Part shown: positions 34,384 to 43,230 of the stretch, one piece after another
Layout of the letters: every line of letters begins with the position of its first letter
Numbering within the stretch: the first letter of the stretch is position 1
DNA from: a virus
Strand: one strand, 5' to 3'
Length of the DNA: 43,434 nt
Virus record (IMG/VR): IMGVR_UViG_3300009161_000085
Span: 1-43,434 of that record
Position numbers and translations under genes: made by a program
The notes under the pieces: generated by a model
What the model saw: the letters and a program-made list of their open reading frames with translations, nothing else
What the model was told of the DNA's origin: nothing
Databases searched by the model: none

Positions 34384-34391
34384 GGTAAATA
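34384..34391 (+). promoter_or_regulatory. Late promoter (GGTAAATA) 5 nt before a start codon
   Basis: Matches TAAATAC but lies only 5 nt before the ATG at 34397. With T4-like spacing the transcript would begin at or next to the ATG, so the message may be leaderless. Confidence 0.55.
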
Positions 34392-34396
34392 CACAC

Positions 34397-34813
34397 ATGT
34401 TCAATGTAAACAACTTGTTTGGCAAGGGTGTAAAGAATACTCTACTGTTAAAAAATGGTTTAAATTTTTCAGTGGGAGGTCCTTTTACCAGTGTGCAAAC
34501 AGACACATTAATAGATAGATGGCAATTCACATCTGTATCAGCTGCTGAGTACACCATGATGGTGGACTATGATACCAACAACAAAGAAATTATAAGATGT
34601 TTGCTGGTGGGTGGACCAAACGCTGCCACAGTGACCATATATGGTCGTGGAAATCTTGGCAATGAATTAATCACCCTTACTGCCACTGTAAACGATTCAT
34701 ATGTGGAGTTACGAGCCACTGCTGCACAAGGTGCTGACAGCACCATATACTATGGTTCTAAATGCATCTTCCAAGCCACCTATTTCGAAACTCTTAATCC
34801 TATCACACGTTAA
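34397..34813 (+). CDS. Small putative virion protein
   Basis: This 138-aa, beta-rich protein begins MFNVNNLFGKGVKNTLLLKNG, with VSAAEYTMMVDYDTNNKEII, AATVTIYGRGNLGNELI and YYGSKCIFQATYFETL. It has no named family, signal peptide or catalytic motif. Composition and position, between a late promoter and a fibre-like gene, fit a late structural protein. The start has no Shine-Dalgarno and lies almost at the predicted transcription start. No in-frame alternative start is better supported by conservation that I can judge, so leaderless translation is a real possibility. Confidence 0.75.
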   Translation: MFNVNNLFGKGVKNTLLLKNGLNFSVGGPFTSVQTDTLIDRWQFTSVSAAEYTMMVDYDTNNKEIIRCLLVGGPNAATVTIYGRGNLGNELITLTATVNDSYVELRATAAQGADSTIYYGSKCIFQATYFETLNPITR

Positions 34814-34830
34814 AATAGCAGCTGGTTTTA

Positions 34831-34838
34831 GATAAATA
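34831..34838 (+). promoter_or_regulatory. T4-type late promoter (GATAAATA)
   Basis: A 7/8 match to TATAAATA followed by CAC. The start codon at 34858 is 19 nt downstream, leaving a leader of about 13 nt without a clear Shine-Dalgarno. Confidence 0.7.
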
Positions 34839-34857
34839 CACTAAAAACTAGACATTT

Positions 34858-35568
34858 ATGCCAGTAGTTAATAATCCATTAAAATCGTTGTATGGCTTTC
34901 AAAGTCCATCATTCAGCGTGAATGCTGCAGGCAATCTTGTGGCCAACAACATTACCACCAACAATATCACAGCCAACAGTATATCAGTGATTGATATTGA
35001 CTCCACAGGCACCAGCACTCTTACAGATTTATTGGTCACAGGTTCTACAGAATTGCAAAACACTTTGGCAGTGGATGGTGATTCCATTTTTAATTCCACA
35101 GTATCCATCACAGATTCAACTGCTGCCACTTCACTGGTAGCGGCTGCTTTGATTGTGACCGGAGGAGTGGCCATACAAAGCAATTTGAGAGTCAACAGCG
35201 ATATCAACATAGGTCAAAATTTATTAGCACAGAACAATGTGCAAGCCAACAATTCTTTGGTGTCCAACAGTATCACCACTGTGGATGATGGCAGCACTTT
35301 GAGCGATCTCACCATTGAACCTTTGGGTGATGTGATTTTTAGAACTGCCAGTCAAAGTGTGGAAGTGGGCAGAATAGATGCCACAGGATCCAACTTGCCT
35401 GTGCAAAACACCACCATCAACAATACCACCATAGGATTAACTGTGGCCAGCACTGCTGCTTTTGTCAGCGGCACTGTGGTGAATACTCCCACCAATGCAG
35501 CCAATATCACCAGAAAAGACTACGTGGATCGTACTGCTGTGGCTTTTGCTGTGGCTTTGGGAGCATAG
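34858..35568 (+). CDS. Fibre-like structural protein
   Basis: The protein has 236 aa. It opens with MPVVNNPLKSLYGFQSPSF followed by short beta-repeat phrases (GNLVANNITTNNITANSISV, VTGSTELQNTLAV, ALIVTGGVAIQSNLRVNSD, INIGQNLLAQNNV). The GGVAI..NLRV..DI.IG phrase is a common repeat in T4-like marine phage fibres. The end (ANITRKDYVDRTAVAFAVALGA) resembles the hinge or attachment end found before trimerisation. Low complexity and Asn/Thr richness suggest an elongated trimeric beta structure. It is probably co-expressed with the 2146-aa protein that follows, although another late promoter lies between. Confidence 0.8.
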   Translation: MPVVNNPLKSLYGFQSPSFSVNAAGNLVANNITTNNITANSISVIDIDSTGTSTLTDLLVTGSTELQNTLAVDGDSIFNSTVSITDSTAATSLVAAALIVTGGVAIQSNLRVNSDINIGQNLLAQNNVQANNSLVSNSITTVDDGSTLSDLTIEPLGDVIFRTASQSVEVGRIDATGSNLPVQNTTINNTTIGLTVASTAAFVSGTVVNTPTNAANITRKDYVDRTAVAFAVALGA

Positions 35569-35575
35569 GTAAATA
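35568..35575 (+). promoter_or_regulatory. Late promoter (GGTAAATA) overlapping the previous stop codon
   Basis: TAAATAC starts within the stop region of the 236-aa gene. A first ATG at 35578 opens an 11-codon reading frame that overlaps the real start of the 2146-aa gene at 35603. Confidence 0.55.
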
Positions 35576-35602
35576 CAATGTCTAAACACAACTCTGTAAA
35601 AA

Positions 35603-38600
35603 ATGGCTAAAAAACAGTTAAAAAATTTTATATTTGAACCAGGTATTGGCAAGGATGATGGTCTATATCCCAATGCTGCCACACTGGTACTGGCCAACAA
35701 AGCATTTTTACAACAACAGGTTGTAGCATACATCAACTACAACATCGCCAACAGCATTGCACCTTATGTGGGATATACCTACGCTTCACAAAAATGTATC
35801 AGAGACGTGGGGTATTTCATAGACGCAGTCACACACGATTTAAGATATGGTGGCAATGTTAAATGTCGTCAGGTGGCAGATTATTTTTGGATAGACGGAG
35901 AACCTCAGATCCGAGGTGATGTCACACCAGAGACCACTGGACAGGCCTATCTGCGTGATATTATCAATCAATTCATACTGACCAAAACACCAGTCACTCC
36001 CACCTACGGCAATACCACACCTCAGGTATTCACTGCAGGCATCAGCACAGAGAGTGATGCTGCCACTGCCAACATAGTGTTGTGGAATATTTTCAGCACA
36101 GTGATCACCAACGGTCCCAGTGCAATGCCAGCCAAGGTACCAGGTGTGTCTTCCATCAGAGTGATTGGACAGATTGATCCCGCCAGCATATTATTGATTA
36201 CTGATGTGGATTCAGGAAATATCTTATACAGTTTTGCTGATCCTGCCAATAGTATTTCTGTGACCTATAAACAAGGACGCAGCAGCGGCGACGGCAATTT
36301 ATTAAGTGATTTGGATTGGCCCACTTGGTGGCAGACCAGTGATTCAATCACCACCATAGACTTGAGTGCTGATACCAGCACACTCACTGTGGATTCTAAT
36401 ATACAATTTTTTGTGGAAGAAGCTGCACAAACAATCAGACCTTGGGAATTCGGCACAGATGCCATTGAACGTATGCGTGTGGCAGCGCCTCAGGCCATGT
36501 TGGATGCTGACTTTGAATATGGATTACAACCAACCAAATGGCAGGCTCTGGGCACTTTGAGAATGTATCCTTCCACATATGAAGTACCTGGCAGCGATCT
36601 GACTGTGTTGAGTTGTGTTACTGATGCATCAGTGAACACTGGATTTTTTGGTAGTTCATTGATCACTGTGACCACTTCAGGAGTGCATGGATTCACAGTG
36701 GGTCAACCCATTTCTGTGAAAGGATTAAACAGCACTGTGTCAGGATTTGCCAGAGCAGAAGGATCTTTTTTAGTGTACAGTGTGCCTAGTTCTGTGAGTT
36801 TCACTTACTATGCCAGTGCTAGAGTAGGCACCAGCAACGAACAAAGTTTGTTGACTTCATTCATACAGATACGTCAAGCACAATTTTTCACAGGTGCTTC
36901 CATAGGTCAGCCCAGTTTTTCAGTGTTCACCAATGGTACCACACTCAGCATAGTCACTGCATTATTGGCCACCACAGGAGCCACGTCATTTGTTTACATC
37001 GGATCAGCACCTACTGTGGGTTCACCCATAACAGGTCCTGCAGAAATTCCAGTGGGCACCAGTGTGTCAGGCACAGTGGGCGCTGCTTCTGTGACCACCA
37101 ATGTGTTATTGAACACTCTGGTCACTGACACTCAAATTAGTTTGACCAATCTCACTGGCATACAAACCAGCATGGCTTTGGACGTGGGCGGCACAGCATC
37201 CACCATCAACACCATAGTGGGCAGTGCATTATCATTGAGCAATCAATTGGGCGTGGCATACAAAGGTAGAGATGGTGTCAACAATGCTGTGACTGGCACT
37301 CTCACTGCTCCAGTAGGAGTAGGTGCACAATTTAATGTGACTCGCAGTGCTGGAGTATACACTTTGGTTCAAACTCCAGGAGCATCACCCACACCATTCA
37401 ACTATCAAAAAGGTGACAGATTAAAAATATTAGGCACCAGTTTGGGTGGCGCTACACCAGCCAATGACGTTAATATTTTAATCACTGCCGCAGGCACTGG
37501 TGGTGACATAGACTCATTCACATTCACAGGCACTTCCATCTTGGGCGGTGCCACTTACCTCAACATAGGACACACCGGTTACACCGGCAGCACAGGCAGT
37601 GGATTTCAAATCAATGTCACCAGAACAGGTGGCACAGGCACATATTCTATCAGCTCAGTAGCAGCAGGCACTGGTTATGTTGTGACTGAACAGGTCACAT
37701 TTGCAGGCACTCTTTTTGGTGGCACATCACCAGCCAATGACATTGTGTTGGAAATAGCTTCTGTGACTGGCACAGGCGATGTATTAACTTTCACACCAGT
37801 GGGCTCACCAGTGGGGTCATCAGGAGATGTCACTTATTCAGGCACACCAGCTCCCAACGTGTCACACTTGGGCAATGGAGCAGAATTTAACATAACCAGA
37901 AGCAATGGAGCATATTCAGTCACACTGAACAATGCAGGCACATTGTATGAAGAAGGCAACACAGTTGCAGTATCGGGCACCACACTGAATGGTGCTACTC
38001 CAACCAACGATGCCACCATTGAAATCACAGGAGTCACAGGAGGAGTCATAGACACAATCACCATCAGTGGAGTGGGTTATGCAGGTGATTCCATCACAGT
38101 GTATCCTACAGTGAGCATCAGTGAACCCATCACTGGCAACATCGCTGCTGGCACAGCTCTAAACGTGGGAGCCATTGCCACTGTACAAGTGGATTTTCAA
38201 GCTCCACACGGATTGGTTCCAGGCACCACCATATTGAGTCAGGTCACTTCGCAACCTGCACCAGAATTAGCATCCACAGCTAGAACCATCACAGGCAGCG
38301 GCACATGGTCTGTGGCTGCTCTGGGTGGAACTTTTGTGGCAGTGAGATCCGGTGCCACAGCCACACAGAGATCCACCAACGGACAAACTTGGGCAGCAGG
38401 CGGAGCATTGGATTCAACAGCTTCATGGATTTCCGTGGCAGCTGGCAGAGTGAGTGGCGTTGATTATTTTGTGGTTATAGCTTCTGGCAGCACTTCTGCT
38501 GCTTGGTCTGTGAACAGTGGACAGAGTTGGACTGCTGCTGCTCTACCCAGCGGCGCCAACTGGAGCAAAGTGGCCTATGGTGACGGTGTATTTGTGGCTG

Positions 38601-41600
38601 TGTCCACAGGTGGCACTGCTGCTGCCTACAGCACTGATGGTGGAGCCAATTGGTCAGCCAGCACACTGCCCAGCAGCGGCACATGGACCGGCGTAGCCTC
38701 AGGTTTGATAGGAACTTCCACATATTTTGTAGCAGTGGCTTCAGGCGGCACGGTGGCTGCATATTCACCAGACTATGGAGTCAACTGGATTGCCACAGGA
38801 GCACTGCCAGCCTCAGCCACATGGAGTGCTGTGAGTTACGGCAACAACAGGTTTGTGGCCATCAGCTCCGGCAGTACCAATGCAGCATTTTCCACCAATG
38901 GAACCACTTGGACACTGAGCACTCTGCCCAGCAGCACCACATGGAATGAAATAATTTACGGCGATGACGTATTTTTAATCACTGCCACAGGCACCACATC
39001 AGCTCTCACTTCATTCACTGGTGAAACAGGATCATTCACTGCAAGAACTTTGGCCACTTCATCCACTTGGGATTCTTTGGCTTACACTTATTACACTGGT
39101 CAAGGATTTGGAAGATTTGTGCTCACTGATCAATCAACCACTGCATTGGAAATCAATCTCACTTCAGCCAATCACCAGTTGGGCACAGGACCACACGTGG
39201 TATCTTCAGTGCCCAGCCCAGCTACCATAAGATTTGTGGCCAGAACCACAGGCATCATCAATATCTCCGGCAGTTCTATCACAGGAGTGGTGTATGCCAG
39301 ACCAGACAGTTTCTTTGTGCATAGACCATTTGATGGTGGAGTACAGTTGGGCACAGGTAACCCCAGCCATGGTGCACAGGCCATCAGACAGAGCAAGAAA
39401 TATATCAGATATCAATCAGGCAAAGGCATCATGTACACCACTGGAGGATTATTTGCTCCCAGTTACAATTTGTCAGGAGCCACAGCATCTGGCACAGCAG
39501 TGAACAGTTTGATCACATTCACAGCAGATGACACAGATCACGGAGTGCAGGCAGGCTGTGTGATAGAAACCATAGGATTTGTGAGTTTTGAATACAATGG
39601 AGAATTCACTGTGGAGAGTGTGATAGATGCACGCAGTTTCACTGCCAGATCAGCAGTGGTATTGAGCACCACCACAGCACTGTTGGGCACTGAATGCAAA
39701 ATGCTTATCAAATATTGGCATGGTTCAACTGTGCGTATAGGTGCATTTGATGAACAGAACGGAATATTCTATCAGTATGATGGCGAAGAGATGGCAGTGG
39801 TGCGCAGAAGCAGCACCAATCAATTGACAGGTACCATTGCTGTGAACACAGACAGCAATCAAATCACTGGCACAGGCACAAGATTTCAAGATCAATTAAA
39901 AGTAGGAGATAAGATTGTAATCAGAGGCATGAGTCATTTGGTGACTCAATTGAATTCTCAAACAGCCATGACAGTGGCTCCAGACTGGCGAGGTGCCAAC
40001 AGTATTGTGGGAGCCCGAGTGTGTATCACTGAAGAATTATATGTGCCACAGAGTCAATGGAATTTGGACAAATTGGATGGCACAGGACCCAGCGGATATA
40101 ATCTACTACCATGGCGCATGCAGATGTTGGGCATGCAGTATTCATGGTATGCAGCAGGATTCATTGAATGGATGCTGCGAGGAGCTGACGGAAAATTTGT
40201 GTTCTTACACAAGATAAGAAATTCCAATACCAACACCGAAGCTTACATGCGTACTGCCAACTTGCCTGTGAGATATGAAGTGGAAAATCGTTCAGCATTG
40301 AGTGAATTATACTCTGCAGTGAATTCTTCTCAAACCACCATAGAATTAGTTGATGCTCGTAGATTTCCTGACAATGGTGTAATTTACGTAGGCAATGAAT
40401 TGATATCATACAATGGAAAATCAGGCAGATCTTTGACTGGATGTACCCGATCAGCTTCATTTGGTTCATTCACTTCTGGAATCAACAGAGTATACACAGG
40501 TGGCACAGCATCATCATATTCCGTGGGCACTGGAGTCACATTGGTCAGTTGCACAGCCACTCCCACTATCAGTCACTGGGGGTCAGCGTTGCTCACTGAT
40601 GGTTTATTTGATGAAGACCGAGGATACATTTTTAACTATGCTGCCACAGGATTGAGTGTGAGCACTGCCAAACAGACTGCCTTTATGATCAGATTGGCTC
40701 CATCTGTTTCCAATGCATTGGTGGGAGATTTGGGTGAAAGAGATTTATTAAACAGAGCACAATTGTTATTGAATGAAGTGGCAGTGACCACTGACACAGG
40801 CTCAGGCACTGTGGTTATAGAAGGAGTATTGAATCCAAGAAATTATCCTGCCAATCCATCCAACATCACTTGGACAGGTCTGGCCAGCTCTGCTGCAGGA
40901 GGTCAACCAAGTTTTGCGCAGATAGCACTGGGGGGTTCTATCAACTGGGGAGGTGTGCCACTGACCACCACCACTGCTACCATACAAGGAGCACTGACCA
41001 CCACTGTGAATGCTAGAGGATTCTCCACTGTCACACAGAACTTGACAGCCATTGCCAACTCAGGATTTAGAACTCGTTCGTTTCAAACCACCTCCAATGA
41101 TTTTTATATCACCAACACAGCTTATGATGCATTAACCAGTACTCCTTTGAGAGTGGGTGACAGACTGTCAGAGGGTACTTTTGTCACTGCAGGACAGAGT
41201 ATTTCCAATATTACTCGTGCATATTTGGGGAGTATATACACCAGAATTGAAATGAGTTCTGCTGCCAACGGCAACAGTACTATTGGTGTCAACGTGACCA
41301 TCAGTGTGCAGAACAGTATCTCAACCAACTATGCCAGCGCCTATGTGAATGGCAGAACAGATTTTTTAATCACTAACGCAGAAGCAACATCTTCCAACAT
41401 CACAGTGGGTGATGTATTGCTGGTCTCCACTTTTGTGATCAGCAGTCAGACAGTGGCCACCATCACCAGTTCATATGCCACGGTCAGCGGAGTAGCTTAC
41501 ACACGCATAGTGATGAGCAGTGCAGCCAATGCCACTCAGGCAGTGAACACCGCCACTGCTACCACAGTCACAGCTGCCGGCACAGGAGCAACTTACACAG

Positions 41601-42043
41601 GTAACTTCATATTCTTCACACAGGCCACTTGGAACAACTCGGGCGCTTCCAATGGTACCAGAGTGGCCACTTCATTCACACAATTTCCAGCCAACACTTC
41701 TGTGAGTGCTGTGAGCAATAGAAGATTGGGCAGCACCACTGTGATCAGAGCCACGTTCACACAGACACTGGCCACTTTGGTGTCAGCTGCAGGCACAGTG
41801 ACCTTCCAGTTTGGCGATCCACAGTTTGCACTGCCAGGTGAACAGGTGTTTTCATTCTTGTTGCAACCAGGAGCATTGGCTGCTTTGAGTTTGAAAGAAT
41901 TAAAAGAGTTAACCACCACTGCCATAGGTGGCAGAGGCACGTTCCCCAATGGTCCAGACGTGTTGGCCATCAATATCTACAAGATATCAGGCTCAGCAGT
42001 GAATGGATCTGTTATTTTGCGATGGGGTGAAGCTCAGGCGTAA
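35603..42043 (+). CDS. Giant modular virion protein C
   Basis: The protein has 2146 aa. Residues 1-100 hold FIFEPGIGKDDGLYPNAATL, NKAFLQQQVVAYI and SQKCIRDVGYFIDAVTHDLRYGGN. Next is APQAMLDADFEYGLQPTKWQ (near 36490), a phrase seen in large T4-like cyanophage structural proteins. Three copies of an LGG..P.ND module follow (37312-37560, 37585-37830, 37870-38105), then a propeller with Asp-box turns (38280-39100). After that come KKYIRYQSGKGIMYTTGG, the TTIELVDARRFPDNGVIYVG module (40330-40400), a twofold repeat (41055-41590) and the conserved end LKELTTTAIGGRGTFPNGPD. The start is the ATG at 35603; no strong ribosome-binding site is seen. Its last 32 bases overlap the convergent cupin gene. Virion location is unknown; a baseplate-proximal or fibre protein is likely. 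Confidence 0.85.
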   Translation: MAKKQLKNFIFEPGIGKDDGLYPNAATLVLANKAFLQQQVVAYINYNIANSIAPYVGYTYASQKCIRDVGYFIDAVTHDLRYGGNVKCRQVADYFWIDGEPQIRGDVTPETTGQAYLRDIINQFILTKTPVTPTYGNTTPQVFTAGISTESDAATANIVLWNIFSTVITNGPSAMPAKVPGVSSIRVIGQIDPASILLITDVDSGNILYSFADPANSISVTYKQGRSSGDGNLLSDLDWPTWWQTSDSITTIDLSADTSTLTVDSNIQFFVEEAAQTIRPWEFGTDAIERMRVAAPQAMLDADFEYGLQPTKWQALGTLRMYPSTYEVPGSDLTVLSCVTDASVNTGFFGSSLITVTTSGVHGFTVGQPISVKGLNSTVSGFARAEGSFLVYSVPSSVSFTYYASARVGTSNEQSLLTSFIQIRQAQFFTGASIGQPSFSVFTNGTTLSIVTALLATTGATSFVYIGSAPTVGSPITGPAEIPVGTSVSGTVGAASVTTNVLLNTLVTDTQISLTNLTGIQTSMALDVGGTASTINTIVGSALSLSNQLGVAYKGRDGVNNAVTGTLTAPVGVGAQFNVTRSAGVYTLVQTPGASPTPFNYQKGDRLKILGTSLGGATPANDVNILITAAGTGGDIDSFTFTGTSILGGATYLNIGHTGYTGSTGSGFQINVTRTGGTGTYSISSVAAGTGYVVTEQVTFAGTLFGGTSPANDIVLEIASVTGTGDVLTFTPVGSPVGSSGDVTYSGTPAPNVSHLGNGAEFNITRSNGAYSVTLNNAGTLYEEGNTVAVSGTTLNGATPTNDATIEITGVTGGVIDTITISGVGYAGDSITVYPTVSISEPITGNIAAGTALNVGAIATVQVDFQAPHGLVPGTTILSQVTSQPAPELASTARTITGSGTWSVAALGGTFVAVRSGATATQRSTNGQTWAAGGALDSTASWISVAAGRVSGVDYFVVIASGSTSAAWSVNSGQSWTAAALPSGANWSKVAYGDGVFVAVSTGGTAAAYSTDGGANWSASTLPSSGTWTGVASGLIGTSTYFVAVASGGTVAAYSPDYGVNWIATGALPASATWSAVSYGNNRFVAISSGSTNAAFSTNGTTWTLSTLPSSTTWNEIIYGDDVFLITATGTTSALTSFTGETGSFTARTLATSSTWDSLAYTYYTGQGFGRFVLTDQSTTALEINLTSANHQLGTGPHVVSSVPSPATIRFVARTTGIINISGSSITGVVYARPDSFFVHRPFDGGVQLGTGNPSHGAQAIRQSKKYIRYQSGKGIMYTTGGLFAPSYNLSGATASGTAVNSLITFTADDTDHGVQAGCVIETIGFVSFEYNGEFTVESVIDARSFTARSAVVLSTTTALLGTECKMLIKYWHGSTVRIGAFDEQNGIFYQYDGEEMAVVRRSSTNQLTGTIAVNTDSNQITGTGTRFQDQLKVGDKIVIRGMSHLVTQLNSQTAMTVAPDWRGANSIVGARVCITEELYVPQSQWNLDKLDGTGPSGYNLLPWRMQMLGMQYSWYAAGFIEWMLRGADGKFVFLHKIRNSNTNTEAYMRTANLPVRYEVENRSALSELYSAVNSSQTTIELVDARRFPDNGVIYVGNELISYNGKSGRSLTGCTRSASFGSFTSGINRVYTGGTASSYSVGTGVTLVSCTATPTISHWGSALLTDGLFDEDRGYIFNYAATGLSVSTAKQTAFMIRLAPSVSNALVGDLGERDLLNRAQLLLNEVAVTTDTGSGTVVIEGVLNPRNYPANPSNITWTGLASSAAGGQPSFAQIALGGSINWGGVPLTTTTATIQGALTTTVNARGFSTVTQNLTAIANSGFRTRSFQTTSNDFYITNTAYDALTSTPLRVGDRLSEGTFVTAGQSISNITRAYLGSIYTRIEMSSAANGNSTIGVNVTISVQNSISTNYASAYVNGRTDFLITNAEATSSNITVGDVLLVSTFVISSQTVATITSSYATVSGVAYTRIVMSSAANATQAVNTATATTVTAAGTGATYTGNFIFFTQATWNNSGASNGTRVATSFTQFPANTSVSAVSNRRLGSTTVIRATFTQTLATLVSAAGTVTFQFGDPQFALPGEQVFSFLLQPGALAALSLKELKELTTTAIGGRGTFPNGPDVLAINIYKISGSAVNGSVILRWGEAQA
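37312..38105 (+). repeat. Three LGG/NGxTPxND modules in protein C
   Basis: The pattern is GA.FN.TR..G.Y.V....G..Y..GD.....GT.LGG.TP.ND..I.I. Copies are at 37312-37560, 37585-37830 and 37870-38105. Single related copies occur in protein A (15420-15650) and, more weakly, protein B (22775-22970). Confidence 0.7.
38280..39100 (+). other. Asp-box (BNR-like) propeller domain in protein C
   Basis: Five Asp-box-like turns at regular spacing of about 40-45 residues: STNGQTW (38372-38392), SVNSGQSW (38507-38530), STDGGANW (38630-38653), SPDYGVNW (38764-38787), STNGTTW (38891-38911). Each is preceded by a strand such as GVFVAVSTGG or RFVAISSGS. Related to the propeller in protein A but in an otherwise different protein. 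Confidence 0.7.
41055..41590 (+). repeat. Twofold repeat near the C-terminus of protein C
   Basis: Two units of about 90 residues share R..F......F.IT......... VGD.L...TFV...Q....I...Y....G..YTRI.MSSAAN. Copy 1 spans about 41055-41310 and copy 2 about 41335-41590. Confidence 0.65.
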
Positions 42044-42416
42044 CAGTTTTTTGACTGTCACCAGGCACTATTCTATAATTGTCTTCCACGCTGTCTGCAG
42101 TGGAAACTTCTGTGATTGAACTGTTGTCCAACACAGCTTCCAATTGATGAGGTTGTAGAGGAGGATTGTGCCAAGTTTGACCTTCGCTTAATTCCTTCTG
42201 ATATATTTTAGCATCCTTGGTGTCTATCCAACGCACTAAAAATTTTCCAGAATTCACAAACCAAGTTTCCTCTTTGTGTTTGTGAAAATGCAGTGAACAC
42301 TTGTTGCCTGCTTTGGTAAACACTAAAATTTTTCCACAGTAATTGTCATTGGTGGCCCATATTAATTCATAACCCCAACCTTTGTCTATTTTGCCTTCTT
42401 GTCTATTCACGGTCAT
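42012..42416 (-). CDS. Cupin-domain protein similar to the phosphomannose-isomerase C-terminal type
   Basis: The protein has 134 aa and is a single cupin barrel. GWGYELIW (residues 13-20) and KILVFTKAGNKCSLHFHKHKEETWFV give candidate metal ligands His43, His45 and Glu49 or Glu50. A second-motif histidine is His90 (PPLQPHQLEAV). The pattern matches the sugar-phosphate isomerase/cupin domain fused to mannose-1-phosphate guanylyltransferases, though here it stands alone. Such proteins often act in nucleotide-sugar metabolism. Its start overlaps the end of hldD by 14 nt, so the genes are co-transcribed. Its 3' end overlaps the convergent giant gene by 32 nt. Isomerase or epimerase substrate unknown. 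Confidence 0.75.
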   Translation of the reverse strand: MTVNRQEGKIDKGWGYELIWATNDNYCGKILVFTKAGNKCSLHFHKHKEETWFVNSGKFLVRWIDTKDAKIYQKELSEGQTWHNPPLQPHQLEAVLDNSSITEVSTADSVEDNYRIVPGDSQKTVTPELHPIAK

Positions 42417-43230
42417 TGCGAATATATTCCTCTATGGTTTTGTATTGGATGTTCACATGAGTATTTAAAAGAGTTGTGTCAGCACAGGTATAAGTTTGAT
42501 ACTGTGCTTTTAATTGTGTTGGCATGGGCACTAATTCTATACGAGCATTGTATTTTTTGGCAATTATTTCTGCTACTTCAGCAAAACTTGTGGGTGTTCC
42601 TGTGCCCACATTAAAAATACCACTCACATCTTTGGTCAACATTTGTTCATGCACATCACAAACATCATCCACGCACACAAAATCTCTCAGATATTTTTCA
42701 CTATTTTCAAAAAGTTTAATTACTCCTGCTTGTTGAGCTTGTTGAATAAATTTTGAAATGGGCGATGCTTGGTTGCCTTTGTGTTCTTCATGTGCTCCAT
42801 ACACATTAAAATATCTAAATCCTTGCACTGATATGTTGTATTCACTGTAAGGAACAGATTTAATCATTCTATCAAACAAAAATTTACTCCAAGCATAAGC
42901 ACTCAATGGAGACATGGCAGCATCTTCTTTGAAATTTTTTGTTAGACCATACACACTGGCTGAGCTGGCGTATTGAAAATTAATACCCATCATATCACAC
43001 AGGTACAATAATTTACAACTGAAATCAAAATTTTGAATCATTATTTTTTCCACATCTGTTTCTGTGGTGCTGCTGATAGCACCCAAGTGTATCACTTGAT
43101 CGTGTTTGGTTACATCTGGCATCACATCAGGAATATAATCATATCCTTCCACTGTGTGTCCTTTGTTCACAAGATGTTTGAATAGATTTTGACCGATAAA
43201 TCCTTTGTGTCCTGTGATTAATATTCTCAT
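42403..43230 (-). CDS. hldD: ADP-L-glycero-D-manno-heptose 6-epimerase
   Basis: HldD converts ADP-D-glycero- to ADP-L-glycero-D-manno-heptose, the donor for LPS inner-core heptosyltransferases. This 275-aa protein is a short-chain dehydrogenase/epimerase with ITGHKGFIG (residues 5-13) for NAD(P) binding and Tyr112-x-x-x-Lys116 (YAWSK). It also has features specific to HldD: HLGAISSTTETD, YASSASVYG, GFRYFNVYGAHEEHKGNQAS (Lys151 at the expected second catalytic position), LFENSEKYLRDFVCVDDVCDV, GIFNVGTGTPTSF and LKAQYQTYTCAD. It is slightly shorter than the about 310-aa bacterial enzyme. ATG overlaps the stop of the upstream HldE-type gene (ATGA), giving an operon HldE-HldD-cupin. Identification is strong. 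Confidence 0.88.
   Translation of the reverse strand: MRILITGHKGFIGQNLFKHLVNKGHTVEGYDYIPDVMPDVTKHDQVIHLGAISSTTETDVEKIMIQNFDFSCKLLYLCDMMGINFQYASSASVYGLTKNFKEDAAMSPLSAYAWSKFLFDRMIKSVPYSEYNISVQGFRYFNVYGAHEEHKGNQASPISKFIQQAQQAGVIKLFENSEKYLRDFVCVDDVCDVHEQMLTKDVSGIFNVGTGTPTSFAEVAEIIAKKYNARIELVPMPTQLKAQYQTYTCADTTLLNTHVNIQYKTIEEYIRNDRE

Noticed and set aside
35437-42000. Numerous open frames of 60-130 codons on the opposite strand of the giant genes, and similar ones throughout
   Set aside because: They lie wholly inside strongly supported genes, have Cys/His/Ser-rich low-complexity content expected of antisense frames in this CA/TG-rich DNA, and show no recognisable motif.
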